DNA of 64,000 nt from Elephas maximus indicus (taxonomy: Eukaryota > Chordata > Mammalia > Proboscidea > Elephantidae), in contig NC_064839.1 in the NCBI RefSeq assembly GCF_024166365.1, positions 33,430,378 through 33,494,377 of the forward strand. Direction: 5' to 3'. Under the pieces are notes generated by a model. The model did not search any database and was not told the origin of the DNA. It saw only the letters and a program-made list of their open reading frames with translations. This document shows, piece by piece, positions 31,827 through 44,438 of the stretch. A program made the translations under genes and the position numbers. Positions within the stretch are counted from its first letter, which is position 1, and each line of letters begins with the position of its first letter.

Positions 31827-33866
31827 GTCAGTTAAACACCTGGGATTTTTATTTAAACAAGGTAATACATATCCCTTTTTTTTTGTATAAGTAATTTTGA
31901 GTTGGGTTTCTATCACCTGCAACCAAAACAGTCCTGACAGATACAAATAGATGTCAGTGTTCTCAATTATACATGAGAAATCAAGGAACCAACCAACTTT
32001 GTGATCTTAGGCAAATCACTAAAGCTCTCTGACATCAGGTCGCTCTAATGGAAAGTGACACAACTGAATTTCTTCAACTTTAGGGCTCCTTTGCTTTTCA
32101 GAAAACTCCCACTCTCTTTCTGGGTCTACGTGGCCATATGCCATTGAAAGACTCAGTCTCCTACTCTGAGTCTCATTTTCCTGCAACAAAACAGCACAAT
32201 AATTCCTTCCCTCTTTACCTTGAAGGGGTTTGGGAGGAGCCAGTGAGAGTGTTTGGGAAATTGCTTTGTAAACTGGGATGTACCAAACACTCTACAGGGT
32301 CCATATTTTGCAAATGAGGAATCTTAGACCCGACTGTTGTCCCAAAATGGCTCATATCTCTTCCAAAACAATTTTTTAAAGGTTAAAAAAAAAAAAAAAC
32401 TTTAGTTCTTAAAAGGCATTTATGAAGTAGCTTCCCCACAGCATCTCATTGGACAGGATCTAGCTCAGGCCAGACCCAGGTAGAATAAGGGAGATAGCAC
32501 TGGGTGCAGTCTTCTGGGAAATAACTTTGTCACTGTCACAGGTCGAGTTCTCTACAAAGTTTTGCTTGCAGGGTGTTTATTAAGGAGCGTCCTTGGGATC
32601 CAAACCTGCTGACAGGAGAGGAATGAAGCAGAATTGGGTAGAGAGAGAAGTCAAGCTACACTGCAGGCCCAACAACAGCCTCCACTGACCACACAGGTTG
32701 CTCTGGAGCTAATGTGGCCCATTAGTATTGCCCTCCCAGCCTTTATACTCCCCCCTTGGTCAACCTTTGGATGTGAAGGGCATGACCAGGAAGGGCATGA
32801 CCTTCAGGTGGCTCGCTGTAGCTGAAGAATCCTGGAAACGGCTGAGAACACTCCCAGCTGCTAGGGTAACAAGTTCTTCACTGAAGGGGGATCTGGGTGG
32901 CACATCTGGATGTCCATCTCAGTCATGCTGGGATCACCCGTTGGCTAGAGAGAGCAAGATGAAGTTAGTTTAGGGCGGGGCTGGAGAAGCTATAAGACTG
33001 GGTATCTTTCTTTGAGGATGTTGGGTCCAGTCTCCAGGGCAGGCACTGGGGAGGGGATGCTGTGGGGCTGCCATTCTGCCAAGCACAGTTGAGAAAGCCT
33101 CCTGAGAGTCTTCTGAACCCACATTTAATGAAAGACTATGAATTTACCTGGCAGAGTAAGGAGAGGGAGGCAAGCTAGACAGAGTAAGCCAGCCAGGCCT
33201 GGAACAGACCAGAGCTGAACTCTTTGTCCATTTACTCAGAAGTGTCATCAAGAGGAACAGACTATTGTCTACTTTAATAACTGTCCCACTTGTGTTCCTA
33301 AAGGTGAGGTGGCCAGGGTATCAAGGTGTCGTCACCAGGAAGACAAAAGGAGAAACGGTAAAAGAGAATGCATTTGGATTCAGGAGTCAATAATAAGCCA
33401 GAAGTAAGTGTTGAATTATTCAGCCTCCTTTATTGATCCATTGATTTCTATCTGCAGGTCTTGGTTTATTCTTGGTCAGCATTTCCCGTGTCTGAGACAC
33501 TGAGAAAGGAGGGAACAGATTTTTAAGGCTCAGGAAGAAAAGAGAGGCAGTGACAAAGAAAAACTTGGCAACATCTATCAGGAACCTTAAAATACTTTTG
33601 GTCTAGTGATTCTATTTCTGGAAAATGATCCTAAAATCACTATCTAGACTTTTAAGAAAAAGCCTTAAACACCGCAATTTTCACTGCAGCTTTTTTTGTA
33701 TCAATGAATAATAGAAAACAACCTAAATGCCCAGAAATAGGGGATCAACCAAGTCATGGTGGTGCTACAAGATGCATTAGGAGTTTTAAATGATAATAAA
33801 GGAAAATACTTATGCCACAGGTTAGGTGATAACAGAGTATTCAAAACTGCACATATAGGATATCAG
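31827..33866. other. Intergenic DNA, no gene recognised
   Basis: No coding exon is seen. A run of A lies near 32384-32399. The stretch 32540-32760 ('agggtgtttattaaggagc…cctttatactcccccc') may be an old LTR, but I cannot assign it. Confidence 0.4.
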
Positions 33867-34207
33867 GTTGTTGTTGTTAGCTGCCATCGTGTTGCCCCTG
33901 ACTCATGGGCAGCTCAGTGCACAACAGAACAAAACACTGCCCAGTCCCGCGCCATCCCCATGATCCGTTGCGAATTGGACCCCTGTGATCCATACATAGG
34001 GTTTCCACTGGCTGATTTTTGGAAGGAGATCACCAGACCTTCCTAATCCATCTTAGCCTGGAAGCTCTGTTGAAACCTGTTCACAGCAACATGCGAACAT
34101 CCACTGACAGATGGGTGGTAGCTATGCCCAAGATGTATTGCCTGGGAATTGAGCCTGATTTTCGGCATGGAAGGTGAGAATTCTACCACTGAATCTCCAC
34201 GGCCCCC
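33867..34207 (-). repeat. AfroSINE-type element, tRNA head plus RTE body (-)
   Basis: A reverse-orientation ~340-bp SINE. It begins 'gttgttgttagctgcc' and has the 'gggtttccactggctgatttttgga' and 'cctggaagctctgttgaaacctg' body shared with the RTE 5' region. It ends with a reversed tRNA-like head ('gaattctaccactgaatctcca'). The copy at 61029-61382 is its plus-strand relative. Confidence 0.85.
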
Positions 34208-34454
34208 ATACAACGTCCTAAGTAAGTGAAAAAATGTGGATAGAAAAACGCCAAAGCAAATACGTTAAAATTTTGGCAATGATTGTTTTGAGGTGGTGGA
34301 ACTCCTTTCTTCTTTCCTGTACTTTCTAAATTTTCTACAAAACAAAATATGCACAAGTTTTATAATAATTTAAAACATTTCTTTAAGGGCAGAGAAGAGA
34401 CCTTTATATAAAGACTATATTGTAGTAAAATAAACACAGACTAGTGGGGATCGT

Positions 34455-34650
34455 GGAGCCCCTGGATTGTGCAAAGAATTAATGGGCTTGGCTGCTAACT
34501 GAAAGGCTGGAAGTTCGAGTCCAACCTACTTCAGAAAGTAGTAATCTACTTTTGAAAAATCAGCCATTGAAACCCCTATGGCACATGGTTCTACTCTGAC
34601 ACAGGTGGGGTTACCGTGAGTCAGGATTGACTGGCTAGCAACTGGTTATA
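34455..34650 (+). repeat. Afrotherian tRNA-derived SINE, longer form (+)
   Basis: A diverged copy: 'tggagcccctggattg' head, 'ggctgctaactgaaaggctggaagttcgag', and a body to 'gactggctagcaactgg'. Confidence 0.82.
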
Positions 34651-34670
34651 GTAGCATTGTGGTAGTTTCT

Positions 34671-34975
34671 AGGAGCCCTGATGGCGATCTGCTCCTGTAA
34701 AGATTGTTAACGGCGTTGTGTGCCAGTGAGTCGACATAGGGTTTCCCATGCTAAAATCTTTACAGGAGAAATCACCAAATCTTTTCTCCTGGGAGAGGCT
34801 GGTGGGTTCGAATCACAGACCTCTTGGTTAGCAGCCCAGTGCTTAACTGCTGTGCCACGAGGGCTCCTTCCATAAAGATTACACCCTAGGAAACCCTATG
34901 GGGGCAGTTCTACTTTGCCTATAGCATCATTGTGAGTCAGAATCTACTGGATGGCACACACCACCAACAACATAG
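34671..34975 (+). repeat. SINE (+) split by a reverse SINE
   Basis: The outer copy begins 'taggagccctgatggcgatctgctcctgtaaagatt' and resumes near 34868 with 'tccataaagattacaccctagg', ending 'ccaccaacaac'. Between them, about 34708-34867, lies a reverse-orientation SINE ending 'tgctgtgccacgagggctcc'. The two stems face each other and could pair. Confidence 0.75.
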
Positions 34976-37900
34976 TAGCTTACTGGGGAGCCAAATCCTC
35001 CCAGGGCCCAGGTTGCTGCTGGGTCTGAGGTGTGCTGGGTCTGAGGCATGCTGACTCTGGCACATTGCACAGAGCTGAATGTGATTGAATGAGGGGATGC
35101 TGTGGGGCAGTCACTCTGTTGAGGACAGAGGCCCCAGAATTCATATTTTTAAAAGGGAGTGAATTTTCCCAGCAGAATACAAGAAGGAAGACATGCTAAT
35201 AGAAGGAACAGAAAGCTTAGAAGTGCAGAGGCATGTAGAAAAAGCAAGCAGGCCATTGGGGCTGGAATGCAGGGTGCAGAGGGAGAAATGATGGGATGTG
35301 GGCTGGGAAAGGAAAGCAAGGATTGTCAGGAGTTCTGGAATGCTAGGCTGAAGACCTTTGTCTTTCTGCCACAGGGCAAGGGAGACTTGGTAGGGGAGGG
35401 GCAGACTCTTAAGAAGGGGGTGGTGTGGTTAGAGGTCACCAGCTGCCATTCTCTAGCCCCTAGCCTGCTTCCCATTCTGGCCATAAACACATAGAGTAGG
35501 GAAGGGAAGGAGAGCCGTCCAAAACAGTCCTGTGAGACAGCCAGTCAGGCCTCCTGACCCCAGTCTGGCCCTCTTCCCACCACACCAGGCTCGATCCCCA
35601 TCTCCAGACACCCAGACAACCCTTTTCCCCTGCCCCTCATGACAAAGAGGCTTATTTGGAGCCTGGGCAAGATTTGAAAACGTCAAACTTGTAATTACAA
35701 GGATGAAATCATCTGGTTCCTTTTAAGCAAACGGGTTTATTGATCCCAACACTGAAGAAATGCTATTCTGGGGAAGCTTGCTCCTCTCTGCTTTCTTCTT
35801 TCTCTGGGATGGCTGAGCTGTTGGGGGAGGGTTGCAGGGGAGCTAAAGAGGGGTAGAACCCATTGGGAGGAGAAATTCTTTAGAGCCCAGGGGTGAATTT
35901 GATGGTATGTCAATTAAAACAAAATTCTTTAGTGTCCAAGGAACTGCCTCACACACACCCTTATCCTGGACTTAGGCCGGTCTGCTTCCAAAAACTGGAA
36001 GCTGGATGGAGCAGGGCTTTAGGCTCTGTGCCAGCCACTCATTTCCCCTTTCTCCCACCCCCCTCAAATCTCATTTGTGGCTCCAGATCATATTTCAACT
36101 TCAAGATGGTATAATATTTCTTCAGTAACTGAAGGGAAACGGTTTCCTTAGAAAAAATGCACTCGAGGCACAGAGACCTGGGGGACCCCACCCTCTCTGT
36201 GAAGAGAGGTAGGTGAGGGTGGCTGCCAGCACCAAACCTGGATAAAACCATCATTTCTGCTGGACCTAGGGAGGTAGGATGGTCCAGGTCTTGACCTTCA
36301 AAGCTGAGGAGAGACAAACTGTTGAACTCTGTGGCAGCCCAGCCCTAAACTATTGTCCCTTAAGGACAAGAGCTACATTCAGCTACAAGGCCTTGGGGAC
36401 TTTCGGGAGCATGGTGCGGTGCTTCCGAGAGGAATGACCCTGGCCTCAGCATTTCATGACCTCTCAGTTCAGTTAGGGAAATAGACAGGACTTCTGGTGT
36501 CTCTACCAGCAAAGGACTTACAGTAGAATGGTTAAGAGCATGACCCTAGTATCAGGTATTTACTAGCTGGGCAGCCCTGGACAAGTCACTCAGCCTCTCT
36601 GAGCCTCGGTTTCCTTATCTGTGGAATAGAGTCAATAATACCAAACTTGCAGCATTGTGGCAAGGAGTGAATGAAGATGATGTGCCCCAATGCTTATCCA
36701 TTTTGTTATCTCTACTAGGTCAGGATCTTGTCACTGCCCAATGGTCACTTATTTAACTTTTCAGCTTCCTCATTTGTCAGGTGAGGAAAGGAAGACTTTA
36801 GATGGTGAATTAACTGAGATCGGGGCATAAAAGCACCCATCTCAGAGCTTCATAGTTGGGCTAAACAATTGAGGGTTCCCCACCCCTTGGTCAGCATTAT
36901 TGTGCATTGTCTGCTCACCCATTTAAGGTCAACCTAAGGGTCCTGCAGGAGCAGCTGCCCACCCAGGAGGGTAGGAAGATGCTCAGAAGAGGCATCATGC
37001 TGGCTGAGCCATTAGGAAAGGAATGCTCCAGGCATAGGGCTCTGGATAATTCAGTCAGTTTTTTTTTGGAGAAGGGGTGTTTCTAGGCAGCTAGAAGACC
37101 ACCTGGGACTTCCACCTGTAGGCCCCTGAGGAGCTGACTCTTAGTAAACCCCTTCATAAGTTGGTGCCTGGACCAATCCAAACCTAGTCCGACAGCTATT
37201 AGGAGCACACAGCTAAACATACCTGGCATGGATGAAAATTGCCTTTACTATATTAATTTCTTTTAATCCAGTTTTGAAAATATGTGAAAAAGCTTAAAAG
37301 CAAAAAAACAGGCATACAGGGGTCAGCCAAGGAGATGGCCTCCTTCAGCCTGTGGCTTGTTTCCCAGTTGGCCTGGCCAGTTGGATGCCAGACAACACTG
37401 AGCATGGGTTACCCTGTGGGCTAGAGTTGCCAAAGGATGTCTGTGGTGCTGCTGTTCTGGGTCCGCCTGGCAGACTTTCCCATTCCTTTCCCTCAGGACA
37501 TCATCCCCCATGTTTGCAGCCCAGCAAAGCTGACAGTAGAGTACTCTGCCCTTTTCTGTACTTCCACTACCCTGGGCTGGCTCCCTAGGACCTAGAAGGG
37601 ATTTGTCTTCACCCTGACCTTTTCTTCCTCAAAACTCATGGTGTTTATCTTACAACTTTGATTTATTTCACATTTCCCATAGCAGAAACAATTTTTTGCT
37701 GGAGTCCAAAGGCCAAGATCACCTACAGGTCTATGAGCTTCACCTGGATCCATTGGGAGTAAGAATGCTTATGGGTCATTTTTTAGAGACAACAATGGAA
37801 AGTTTCATACGAATGTCTACCTATACAGAATATGGTGAGTGGTGCTGAATGGGGTACTCCTGGGATGTTTTAATCTTTTTTTTTTTTTAAATGGGGGACC

Positions 37901-38302
37901 AGCATTGGAAACTCCTATACAGTCAGACTTTGGACAGTCCTTGTTGACTGGGAGCAAAGTAATTGTCATCAACCGTCCATGGAAGACTTGTGGCAGAGGC
38001 AGCAGATTAATGAAGGGGCTTCCACTCTTTGTGCATTGGTGTCTTGAGGACACAACATAAGTTACAGATATGGTAAGGCTAGTGTTGTTTGCACTGTGCC
38101 TGTGTGGATGTGGAGTTTCCCCACCAGTTTGACCAGAACCTTTGAGTAGCAAAACAAAAACAGCATCTTTTGCTAAATGTAGTTGAAACAAACTGTTCAG
38201 TGGGCTCACAGTGTACCCCAGTCACTCCTTTTGAGGACACTGCTCTTCCCTTTTTTCAACCACCAGGTTTTCTCTGAGGCTGCCAATCACCTAGGGGATG
38301 GT
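34976..38302. other. Intergenic DNA upstream of CBFB
   Basis: No gene recognised. A plus-strand MIR is clear at about 36525-36700 ('gggcagccctggacaagtcactcagcctctctgagcctcggtttcc'). The rest holds no exon I can support. Confidence 0.45.
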
Positions 38303-38480
38303 CCATGGGGTTTTCATTGGCTAATTTTCAGAAGTAGATTGCCAGGCCTTTCTTCCTAGTCTTAGTCTGGAAGTTCCCCAGAAACTTGCCCACCATGGGT
38401 AACCCTGTTGGTATTTGAAATACCGGTGGAATATTTTACAGCGTTGGAAGCCACCATAATTCAACAAACTGATAGCAGGG
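38303..38480 (-). repeat. RTE 5' region / AfroSINE fragment (-)
   Basis: 'tccatggggttttcattggctaatttt' to 'gttggtatttgaaataccggtgg' and 'acaaactgatagcagg' match the RTE 5' end in reverse. It is the last clear repeat before the CBFB promoter. Confidence 0.75.
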
Positions 38481-39095
38481 TGGTGGAATTTTGTGCTAGA
38501 TATACATAAAAGCTCTCACACTAACACTGCCGGGTTGAGTGTCTGCATTTTGGAAACACTAAAGGTTCAATATTTGTTTAAGGCCCCCAGCAGGCAGGCA
38601 GGAGAGCTGAGAAGGATCCTATCTGAGGCCCACCAGACCCCAACAGCTGTTGAATTCTTTGCTCTGCTTCCAACTTTAGTCTTTGCTGCATACAGCCTGG
38701 ACTCAGGCTTCCCTCGCGTTCAGGTGGCAATCTGGAGTTACTCCCCGTGGCTGGGGATTCCTGAAGTTCCAGAACACCGAGGAAGGGCGGAAAAAGGGCA
38801 CGCACTGGCTGCTCTTGGCCGCCAAGGTCCGGCAGATCTCTACAGGGCGTTTCCACACGGAGTGGCCCGGGGCCGGCCAAGGCGAAAAGGCCGCGCAGCG
38901 CTTGGACCTCCGGTCCGCGGCTGCCGCGCGACCGGGTAAACTGGCGGCGGGTGGCGCATGCGCGGTGGGCGCCGCAGAGTTGTGAATGGTGCGTCTTGTT
39001 TGCCAGAGTTTGGGGTGGGCGGGCGCGCGAGGAGGCGGGGTGGGGCCGGCGGGGGCGGGGCCGGCGGGCGCGCGAGGTGGGCGGTGAGAGGAAGT

Positions 39096-39119
39096 GGCGG
39101 CGGCGGCGGCGGCGGCGGC
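39096..39119 (+). repeat. (GGC)8 microsatellite in CBFB 5' leader or promoter
   Basis: Eight uninterrupted GGC units lie about 260 bp upstream of the CBFB start codon. Such tracts are often length-variable, and in a leader they would add RNA structure. Confidence 0.85.
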
Positions 39120-39380
39120 TGGGGGCGGCGAGAGCTGGGTGTGCGCGGGCGGTAGGCAACGGCTGAGGCAGCAGTGGCGACGTGGGCTGGGCTCGAGCGG
39201 GCTGCGGCGCCTCAGACTCCCTGGAGCGGGAGCCCACGCGGGCGGGCGGGCGCCTGAAACAAAGGGAAACGGGAGTCGGGGCGCCGCTGGTGGGCGGTCA
39301 GTCGGTCAGCGCCGAGCCGGCCAGCTGGTGTCCGCGCAAGCCCTGAGCCTGGCCGGCCGGCACGGTTTCGGGGCGGAAAG

Positions 39381-39458
39381 ATGCCGCGCGTCGTGCCCGA
39401 CCAGAGAAGCAAGTTCGAGAACGAGGAGTTCTTCAGGAAGCTGAGCCGCGAGTGTGAG
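39381..39458 (+). CDS. CBFB: CBFB exon 1 (coding part), residues 1-26
   Basis: This encodes the first 26 residues of core-binding factor subunit beta, starting MPRVVPDQRSKFENEEFF. CBF-beta is the non-DNA-binding partner of RUNX1-3: it binds the Runt domain, strengthens its grip on DNA and protects it from degradation, so it is needed for blood-stem-cell and bone development. The start codon has A at -3, and the frame runs without a break to a consensus donor (gag|gtgagg). Intron phase is 0. The sequence agrees fully with the human protein as I remember it. It is followed by a 236-bp GC-rich intron. Confidence 0.97.
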
Positions 39459-39694
39459 GTGAGGCGGGCGGGAGGGCGGGCCAGAGGCCGCAGTGTGCCC
39501 CGAGTGGGCCCAGGCGGAGAAAAGTTTGAGCGGCGCGGTGCCTGGGGCCGGCGCGTCCGCGGAGGGGCAATCTCGCCCGGGCGGCTGTCTGCCCGCAGAC
39601 TCTGCTTGTCCTTATCGGCACCGCGCGGGGCGGGCGGGCGCGCGGGCGGCGCCGCGGATTTGCCTCCTGATTTCGAGCCGTCTCTGCCTTGCAG
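39459..39694 (+). other. CBFB: CBFB intron 1
   Basis: A 236-bp intron, gtgagg to ttgcag, wholly within the CpG island. Open frames running through it in several phases are a by-product of high GC. Confidence 0.92.
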
Positions 39695-39781
39695 ATTAAG
39701 TACACGGGCTTCAGGGACCGGCCCCACGAGGAGCGCCAGGCGCGCTTCCAGAATGCCTGTCGCGACGGCCGCTCGGAAATC
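39695..39781 (+). CDS. CBFB: CBFB exon 2, residues 27-55
   Basis: 29 codons beginning IKYTGFRDRPHEERQARF and ending at GRSEI, in phase 0 with exon 1. They lie between 'tgccttgcag' and 'gtaagt'. They form part of the Runt-domain-binding fold of CBF-beta (residues 1 to about 141). There is no disabling change. The exon lies inside the CpG island, only 236 bp after exon 1, as in other mammals to my knowledge. Confidence 0.97.
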
Positions 39782-41754
39782 GTAAGTCGGCTGGGCCTGG
39801 GGCGCGCGGGGGACTGGAGCGCGCGCGGGTCACTTGTTGCGCGGGGGCCGCCGCGGCCCAGGCCGGTTTCGGGCGGCGCAGCCGTCGCCGCGGCTCCCGG
39901 AACTGAGCGGGCGCCGTCTCACTTCCTATTCGGGATTCAAAATGCGAAACCAAACCTTGGCGGGCGGCGTCCTCGCGGGGAAACGCTTTCCCTGTGGCCG
40001 CTGCGGGTGGGCTACGTTTCCCAGACGCGGCTCGGCAAGCAGTTTACCACGAGGGGGACTCAAATCCGAGCCAAACTAAACAAGGAAGGGTCATTGTATA
40101 TCTAGGCTGTGGCATTGATGAAGGGTTCAGGGTATTTGTAGAAAGAAAAAGCCCATTAGAAAAAAAAATTGGGCTTCATTCAAGGTTCTGGCTTCTAGGC
40201 GGTAGTTTCTTAAAAGTTAGATTTGTTGGCCAATGTACACGTGAAGCCATGTTTTCACCCAGTGTAGCGAGAACAAATCTTTCCGTCAGTTATCTAACGT
40301 GCTAATGGGCGGGGGGGGGGGGGAAGCCCCAAAGAAGTGCTGTCTTATTAGTATGTTAAGGACGAGCTGGGTGAGAAACAAACCATTATCATCTCTTTTC
40401 AAACCTAAGAAACCTTAGTGCTGCATTTCCTAAAGAATTGCGTGGATATGCAAAACCCACAGTTGATTTCGTTTTTTTGGTGGTAGATTTGATGCCTTGC
40501 TTCCACCAAACGTTGTGTTGAAAAAGTTGTCCTCATTTTCTTTTGGTTTGTTCTGTTGGAGGTGCGAATGAGGAGATGATGAGGCCAAAGAGTTGGGTAG
40601 GCAGAAACTAAAGAGAAGAGGTTGATGATTAAAAAAAGAAAAAAGTTGCTCTGTCTAATAGAATCCTGTAGTAATCTCTGTGACTTGAGCCCATGCCATT
40701 TGCAAAGACTTGAAGCTGCCGTGCGGTGCGGTTTGGGTTAGTAGGAAGACATTGGGAAAATGACTCCTCCCATCTCCTTTACAGATAATCATTTTATTTT
40801 TTTATTGAGATATAATTCACTGTAATCCACATACCATAAAATACAGCCCTTTAAAGTGTAGGACTCCGTGGTTCTTAATATATTCACAAAGTTGTGCAGC
40901 CATCACCGCTAATTCTAGAGCTCATCATCCAAATCGGTTTATTTTTAAAGAATATTTTTATATTTAAAATGAAGCGTTTTTAGAATTTTATTATGGATGC
41001 TGACAAGCTCTGGAATATTTGACCGCTGAATCCTGTTATGAAAGAAATCTCCAGCTCTTAGTCACCTCCAAAGTTTCTTACGTAGTTACAATATTCATAT
41101 GATTCAAATATGCAAGATGTAAGTTTTGGTTGTGGCACTGAGTGGTAGAAGTGGTAGAAGAATCATTCATTAGTTGGTCCAGCCACCACAGCTTTGCCTG
41201 AATTGCATTTTGTAAAAGGTAGATGGTATGCTTGACCAGCGGAGTTCCTGGAGGTGATCTGATGTAATTGTAAAAGGTGAGAAAAGGTTCTCTGGATATC
41301 TTTTAAAACTGAGGTTTTTCAGAAACCTGGTAAAGCATAGCTATTGGGTTGTTTTCTGTCATACCAGATTTTCTGCAAGTAATTATGACTGAGGGCATAA
41401 TTAAACCCAGAGTATATCTGAATTGTTGTATTATACTATTGCTATATAGCAGTATTATAGGTCGTTTGTTTTGCATTTCTTTCCAGGGATGAGTCATATG
41501 TTCTATGCCTTTCCCCTTTTCCTAATATCTAATCCTACAGATTTTAATAAGTTCTTTATTTCTGAGAAGTATTAAAGGTTAAAGAAGGTGTAAAATTTGC
41601 ACTTAAGACAGCACACGTTTTATTTTGTTGAATGATGTGATTATTTGTATCTGGAAAGGAATTTCACATTTCTCTCTCTGGTTTCCCTGTTAATTTAGTA
41701 TTACCCACAAATTATAGGATTATCAATTCTTAGAGGGTGGAGACTACAGAACTC

Positions 41755-41787
<33 letters not shown>

Positions 41788-44438
41788 ATATGTGTGTTAT
41801 TTCTGTAGGTACTTTTCATAATGCCTTTTGCCTGGTAGGTACTTGATTGCTTGAATTTATTGGCTGCCTAATGTAATGCCTGAAATTTATGAGTTAGGAA
41901 CAGACTGCGGGTTCTACTTACTTGGTTGTGAAAAATAGATTGTGGAAAAGGTTATTATTTTGCCTCTACTCTGACAGCAGCCATATAAGAATAAACATAG
42001 TTCCCAAAGTAACTTCTAACCCATCTCTAGGCCTAATTGTCCTTTTTTCCCTCCTTTTTAAAAATTCTTATTTTGAACATCTCAACACATCAATGAGATT
42101 AATGAAGAATTTATTTTATACTTAGATGTGAAAGGATTTAAGGGCCTCGATGCTTAGCTCACTTTAACTATAAAAGAACTTATTACAGCCTGAAGTAAAA
42201 GTGATTAGAGGTAAGAGGTAGAATCTATTTGATAGAATCTGATTTATTCTTCTTACAGGTTCTCATAATAGCAAAGGTGTTGGAAATGTCTTCGACACTA
42301 ATGATTAATGAAAGAAAAAAATTCGTATGACAGATATGCTGTCTCTACTGAGAGCAGTAAAAACTAGTATATTTTTTAGTCCTGAAAATTGGACGGTAAA
42401 AAGTATATTGAATTGGCACAAGGTGTACAGTTCTATAATTTATGAATTCTGTAAAATATAATTGGTACAATCTGGAAATTGTACATATAGACATTATGTC
42501 AGTGTACCATTTTTATGTTTTTGAACCAAATTTTGCCATCTTTTATGTATGTGTAGATATTCCATTAAAAAAAAAAAGTTGTGTGGTCAAATAAGTTTGG
42601 GAACTGATCTTCTAGAGTGATCTGTTCTTACCACTTCTGTCTCAGAAAGGGAAATCTTGATGAGATAATGGACATAAAGTGATGAAGCAGGAAATCTCTT
42701 CTAAGGTTGGTATTCAGGCAGGAGGTGAGGTAATGAAATCTGCAGACTGCGTTTACTTAGCAGAGCTATTTTGGGGTACACTGGTAGGGGAGGATTTGTT
42801 AGCAGAAGAAACATTGCTGAGGGGTCTTGACACGGTATTCATTCATGGGCTAATCTCTTGCTTATCTGCCACCGCTCTGTTCTGAGAATTCCATTATTTG
42901 AAGCTGAAAAACTTGACTTTTTTTTTTAATCAAGCTCAAAGTTATTTCTCTTACTATATTTAGCAAATACTTAAATAGCATTTACTCAGTAAGTGCTGTT
43001 GTAAGCATTTTGCACACATGTTAACTTGTGAGGATGCTGAGGCACAGAGAAGTTAAGTATTTGCCCCATGTCACACAGACTGGACAGTTGCCTCCAGAGT
43101 CTATTTCATTTGAACTGGTGTTGATGGTGCTGTTGCTGATTTACTTCTTTTCACTTGACTGATTTTTAAACTTATGCTAAAAGTGCAGGTAAAAAAAAAT
43201 TTTAAGTTTTTATTCACATAAAATATTTGCCACAATCAAAGGGTAGCCCAGTTGATTTAGGGAAATGCCATCACACAAGTCTAGAGATGTAGCACTTAGG
43301 TTGACAGATGTACCTACAATACCAAGAGTAAAAATAGGAAATATAGTTTTTACCTCTAAAGAATCTATGCTGTTAATCATCAGGGGAATTAGATAGCTGA
43401 AGCAGCTGACGGCTTTAAACAAACTACCCAAAATGTGAACCCTTTGCTTTCAGATGAAGACTCTGCTTGGTAATAAATTATGTGTCAGAGCTTTAATTAG
43501 TAAAATAAAACAAGCAAAAACTTTCTATGGTTTTAGCAAAGAAGAGTTTACATTTAGATGATTAAAAGTGTGTTTCAAAAAAAAACTTTTTTTGCTTATT
43601 TCTTATTTCTGAATTTCCCTCAGGAAGAGAGGCCCCCCCAGTACCCAGTGCCTTTGAGTCGATTCCTATTTTTTTACGTGGCGGAAGTAAATATAGAGTT
43701 AAATTGCTCAGGGGCTACACAGCATGACACTTTATTGAAATGGTTTTAGATTGTTCTGTCTGTTGAGCTGTGTCATCCAAATCTTATAAATATTAGATGA
43801 ACACTCTTGTTATAGTTGGATCCAGTTCTCTTAAAGTCAGGTTTTAGAAAGTGAGTATTTTTGCATTACCCAAGGTTTTTTTTTTTTAAGGTTTTAGCTG
43901 ACAGATACTGTACATGTTAATGTATGGTTTATCACAGGAGCAATAGTCCCAAGTGCATTTTTCAACATGGAGGTTAGAGCATGGTGCTTCTTTGAGCTGG
44001 GAAGATCAAGAATTAAATTGTCTCATTTGTACAACTTTAAATTGTACAAATGCTTTAAATTTCAATGCTTTAAAATTCAAAATCTCTAGGTCTTCAGAGA
44101 TTTTCATGTTTAAAAATTGAGTTTTTAAATGCAGGGTGGTGGCGTCTAGTGAGACATTAGCAATGTGCGATCCTAACGTCAGCAGAAAATGACCTGAAAG
44201 AAAGAATTGATTCTGTGTCTGATTTTATATTTAAGCAGCCAATGGCAAATGTCCGCAAAGTGGAATCAGATGTTTGTAACTTAATACTTTAGAAAAATGA
44301 TGAGTGCATGTTTTTTAGTTTTAAGTATTCTCTGTGCTGCCTGGCTTAAGACATAAACTGATGTAAAAATAAATGACTGCCTGCATAATTTATGTAATGT
44401 CCTGCTCCTGATCCTGTTTGTATTGATTTTTCTAAAAG
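39782..44438 (+). other. CBFB: CBFB intron 2
   Basis: A 4657-bp intron, gtaagt to 'tttctaaaag'. The first 300 bp is still CpG-rich. Recognised contents are a G run near 40311-40322, an old L1 3' end at about 40795-40935 (-) starting 'tttattgagatataattcac', a TG repeat at about 41755-41810, a MIR at 42965-43085 (-), and a scrap of tRNA-derived SINE at 43640-43668. The rest is AT-rich, without recognisable genes. Confidence 0.88.

Larger units (their letters stand above)
38730..40080 (+). promoter_or_regulatory. CBFB: CBFB CpG-island promoter
   Basis: A dense CpG island covers the CBFB start, exon 1, the short first intron and exon 2. No TATA box is evident. Candidate elements are an NRF1-like palindrome at 38953-38964 (ggcgcatgcgcg), GC boxes at 39051-39062, and an ETS-like 'gaggaagtgg' near 39088-39097. 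The gene is broadly expressed in mammals, which fits a CpG-island promoter. The transcription start cannot be fixed from sequence alone; it should lie between about 38950 and 39200. Confidence 0.85.

Noticed and set aside
38578..39237. Long minus-strand open frame in the CBFB promoter (219 codons)
   Set aside because: It lies in very GC-rich DNA where stops are rare and its composition is low-complexity Arg/Pro/Ser. It shows no domain.
39381..39785. A 134-codon open frame starting at the CBFB ATG and reading through intron 1
   Set aside because: The first 26 codons match CBFB, then a consensus donor occurs and the frame turns into Gly/Arg-rich GC filler. The spliced exons 1-2-3 join in phase 0 and match CBFB.
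41755..41810. TG repeat as a regulatory element
   Set aside because: An ordinary microsatellite; nothing in the sequence indicates function.
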